Shown in pieces: positions 61,942 to 64,000 of a stretch of DNA of 64,000 nucleotides (within the stretch, counting starts at the first letter, position 1; every line of letters begins with the position of its first letter). The stretch spans positions 1 to 64,000 of the forward strand of contig JAZBOL010000036.1 of NCBI GenBank assembly GCA_036351115.1, read 5' to 3'. Made by a program: the position numbers and the translations under genes. Below the pieces are notes generated by a model that saw nothing but the letters and a program-made list of their open reading frames with translations, searched no databases and had not been told where the DNA came from. This DNA comes from Marinihelvus sp036351115. Lineage in GTDB: Bacteria; Pseudomonadota; Gammaproteobacteria; Xanthomonadales; SZUA-36.

Positions 61942-63870
61942 ATGATTCGACGCCGACATCGCCACCTGGCTTCATTGACGCCTGCTTTTCTCACCTTCGC
62001 GGCGCTCCTGGCCCTCGCGGGTTGCGAGCAGCAACCCCCGGAGACCACGGAACAGGCTGTCGCCGAGGCGGCGCCCGCGGTAACCGTGGCCGACCAACCG
62101 GCGATGGCCGAAGACGCATCGGAACGCCTGAATGCCTGGTTCGACGACCAGTACGAGGAGTTGCTGCAGCAGAGCCCGACCCAGCTGACCTTCCTCGGTC
62201 GCAAGGACCGCTACGACGAGCTTGACCAGTTCGGTGAAGCGGCCCTGCGGGAGCAGGCGGAGTGGCGCCGGGCCAGCGTGGAAACGATGCGTGAGACCTT
62301 CGACTACGAGGCCCTGTCGCCGCAGGCGCAGGAGTCCTGGAACCTCTGGGTCTTCCAGGCCGAGGCCGCCGAGGCGGCGCTCGATTACCTGTACCACGCC
62401 TATCCCTTCGGCGAACTGGGTGGGCCCGAGGCCCAGCTGCCCCAGTTCATGATCAATTTTCACCGTGTCGATACGGAGGCGGACATGCGCGCTTACATCG
62501 CCCGCCTTCGCGAGGGCGCCCGCGCCATGACCCAGGTCCTGGAGATGGCGCAGGAGTCAGCGGCCCGGGGCATCCGTCCGCCGCGCTTCGCCTTCGAGCG
62601 GGCCCGGCAGCGCGCCGAGAAGGTGGTGACCGGCGGCCCCTTCAATGGCGAGGAAGATTCGCCGCTCTACGGTGACGTGAAGCGCAAGCTCTTTGCGCTG
62701 GTCGAGGGTGGGATCATCGACCAGGCGACCGCCGATGCCCTGCTGGTGGAGGCCGAAGAGGCCATGACCGAGGCCTTCGAGCCGGCTTACGCCGCCTATA
62801 TCGCCTGGCTGGACGCGGAAATGCCCAACGCCAGCGAGGAAGCGCAGGGCGTCTCCAGCCTGCCCAACGGCAAGTCCTACTACGATCACCAGTTGTCCGT
62901 GTACACCACGCTCCCCATGAGCGCGGACGACGTGCACGAGCTGGGTCTGAGCGAAGTCGCGCGCATCCGCGGTGAGATGGAAGCCATCCGGGAGCAGGTC
63001 GGATTCGAAGGGGACCTGGGAGAATTTTTCGAGTTCATCCGTACCGACGAACGGTTCTATTACCCGAACACGGACGAGGGCCGCGAGGCCTATCTCGCCG
63101 ACACGCGGGCCTTCCTGGCGGAAATCGACCAGAAGCTGCCCGAGTGGTTCGGACGTTTGCCCAGAACGGGGTACGAGGTGAAGCGGGTCGAGGCCTTCCG
63201 TGAAGTGGACGGCGGCGCCCAGCACTACCAGCCCGGCACGCCGGACGGCTCCCGGAAGGGCGTCTATTACGTGCACATGTCGGACATGAGCGCCTACTCG
63301 AAGACCGACATGGAAACCGTGGCGTACCACGAAGCCAGCCCGGGGCACCACATGCAGATCTCCATCGCCCAGGAGCTCGAGGGCGTCCCCGAGTTCCGCA
63401 CCCAGGCCCGCTTTTCCGTGTACTCCGAAGGTTGGGCGCTGTACTCCGAGGCCCTGTCGAAGGAGATGGGGCAGTTCAAGGATCCGTACATGGACTTTGG
63501 CCGGCTGACGGCGGAAATGTGGCGCGCCATCCGCCTGGTCGTGGACACGGGCCTGCACGCCAGGGGCTGGACGCAGGAACAGGCAGTTCAGTACTTTTTC
63601 GAGAACTCCGCCATTCCCGAAGGCGCGGTGCGCTCCGAGGTACGCCGTTACCTGACCATTCCCGGCCAGGCGACTTCCTACAAGGTGGGCATGATCAAGA
63701 TCCAGGAATTGCGGGCCCGAGCTGAGGGGGCCCTGGGCGAGAACTTCGATATTCGCGCATTCCACGACGTGGTGCTGGGCGCAGGTGCGCTTCCCATGCC
63801 GCTGCTGGAGACGCGCGTGGATAACTGGATTGCGGAACAGCAGGGATTGCGGAACAGCGGGGGCGCCTAG
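61942..63870 (+). CDS. DUF885 family lipoprotein, putative zinc peptidase
   Basis: 642 residues. Lipoprotein signal with lipobox LALAGC (Cys about residue 29), a long Ala/Glu-rich linker, then the DUF885 domain. The zinc-metallopeptidase-like motif VAYHEASPGHHMQI (HExxxGHH, about residue 458) and the downstream SEGWALYSE supply putative metal ligands. Attached to the outer or inner membrane facing the periplasm. Members are predicted peptidases common in this type of bacterium. Its stop codon overlaps that of the convergent smpB by three bases. Confidence 0.88.
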   Translation: MIRRRHRHLASLTPAFLTFAALLALAGCEQQPPETTEQAVAEAAPAVTVADQPAMAEDASERLNAWFDDQYEELLQQSPTQLTFLGRKDRYDELDQFGEAALREQAEWRRASVETMRETFDYEALSPQAQESWNLWVFQAEAAEAALDYLYHAYPFGELGGPEAQLPQFMINFHRVDTEADMRAYIARLREGARAMTQVLEMAQESAARGIRPPRFAFERARQRAEKVVTGGPFNGEEDSPLYGDVKRKLFALVEGGIIDQATADALLVEAEEAMTEAFEPAYAAYIAWLDAEMPNASEEAQGVSSLPNGKSYYDHQLSVYTTLPMSADDVHELGLSEVARIRGEMEAIREQVGFEGDLGEFFEFIRTDERFYYPNTDEGREAYLADTRAFLAEIDQKLPEWFGRLPRTGYEVKRVEAFREVDGGAQHYQPGTPDGSRKGVYYVHMSDMSAYSKTDMETVAYHEASPGHHMQISIAQELEGVPEFRTQARFSVYSEGWALYSEALSKEMGQFKDPYMDFGRLTAEMWRAIRLVVDTGLHARGWTQEQAVQYFFENSAIPEGAVRSEVRRYLTIPGQATSYKVGMIKIQELRARAEGALGENFDIRAFHDVVLGAGALPMPLLETRVDNWIAEQQGLRNSGGA

Positions 63871-64000
63871 CGCCCCTTCATGATGCGTCCTTTCTGGCGC
63901 TCCCAGTCGCGGTCCTTGATGGCTTTGCGCTTGTCGTGCTGCTTCTTGCCCGTGGCGACGCCGAACTCGAGCTTGGCCCGACCGTGTTTCCAGTACAGGG
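63867..64000 (-). CDS. smpB: SsrA-binding protein SmpB, C-terminal part
   Basis: Reading leftward from the window edge the frame gives LYWKHGRAKLEFGVATGKKQ, then HDKRKAIKDRDWERQKGRIMKGR and TAG. The lysine-rich DKR-x-x-I-K-x-R-D-W tail is the hallmark of SmpB, the tmRNA partner. The gene continues beyond the window. It is separated from ssrA by the DUF885 lipoprotein gene on the other strand. Confidence 0.95.
   Translation of the reverse strand, partial: LYWKHGRAKLEFGVATGKKQHDKRKAIKDRDWERQKGRIMKGR

Overview
High-GC chromosomal DNA from a Gram-negative proteobacterium, most likely a marine-type gammaproteobacterium. The evidence is two TonB-dependent receptors with the EEVIVTAR plug start, Tat, Sec and lipoprotein signals, a one-piece tmRNA with an ANDDNYALAA tag, and an adjacent smpB. 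I cannot name a genus. No phage, IS element, CRISPR array or rRNA was seen.

Layout. 1-480 is the end of a PHB-depolymerase-like esterase. 467-11723 is a long leftward run: MFS, TPR-sulfotransferase, exported VOC, secreted repeat protein, MDR reductase, MFS, VOC, MDR, membrane protein, exported VOC, MFS. 11995-14556 is a TonB receptor. 14684-19487 is a second leftward run: secreted repeat protein, DUF1330, MFS, aldehyde dehydrogenase, VOC. 19618-23819 holds an MDR reductase, a hydrolase-fold protein, an MFS carrier and two small VOCs. 23939-27367 is a Tat-exported flavin amine oxidase, a cytochrome c and a sodium symporter. 27368-28753 is a lower-GC island with an EamA transporter. 28754-37673 has a racemase-fold protein, a flavin monooxygenase, an aldehyde dehydrogenase, an FAD oxidase, a hydrolase-fold protein and general genes. 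37694-40085 has an exported VOC, a DUF1838 protein and a VOC. 40244-43830 has a nitrilase-fold protein, a GntR regulator, a membrane protein and a DUF3108-like protein. 43927-53303 is a CoA-transferase / HMG-CoA-lyase-like / HyuA-HyuB / N-carbamoylsarcosine-amidase-like / TonB receptor operon. 53426-64000 is mostly housekeeping: MscS channels, GlcD-like oxidase, ABC-F protein, SDR, ssrA, DUF885 lipoprotein, smpB.

How it fits together. Roughly 0.5-53 kb reads as a catabolic supercluster for an unidentified organic, probably nitrogen-containing, compound. It has outer-membrane uptake, many inner-membrane carriers, redox enzymes, CoA activation and cleavage, and cyclic-amide hydrolysis. A 20-bp element (consensus GATATANNANTATAWCTTTT) recurs seven times between genes in 11.8-42.3 kb. 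Two copies lie exactly 33 bp in front of the GntR regulator and of its divergent neighbour, so the cluster looks like a local GntR regulon. Many enzyme-fold proteins here lack the textbook catalytic residues: eight VOC genes without the usual first-strand metal His, two alpha/beta-hydrolases without a nucleophile Ser, a nitrilase fold without the Cys and Lys, and a racemase fold with only one Cys. That combination is the strongest candidate for undescribed biology in the window.
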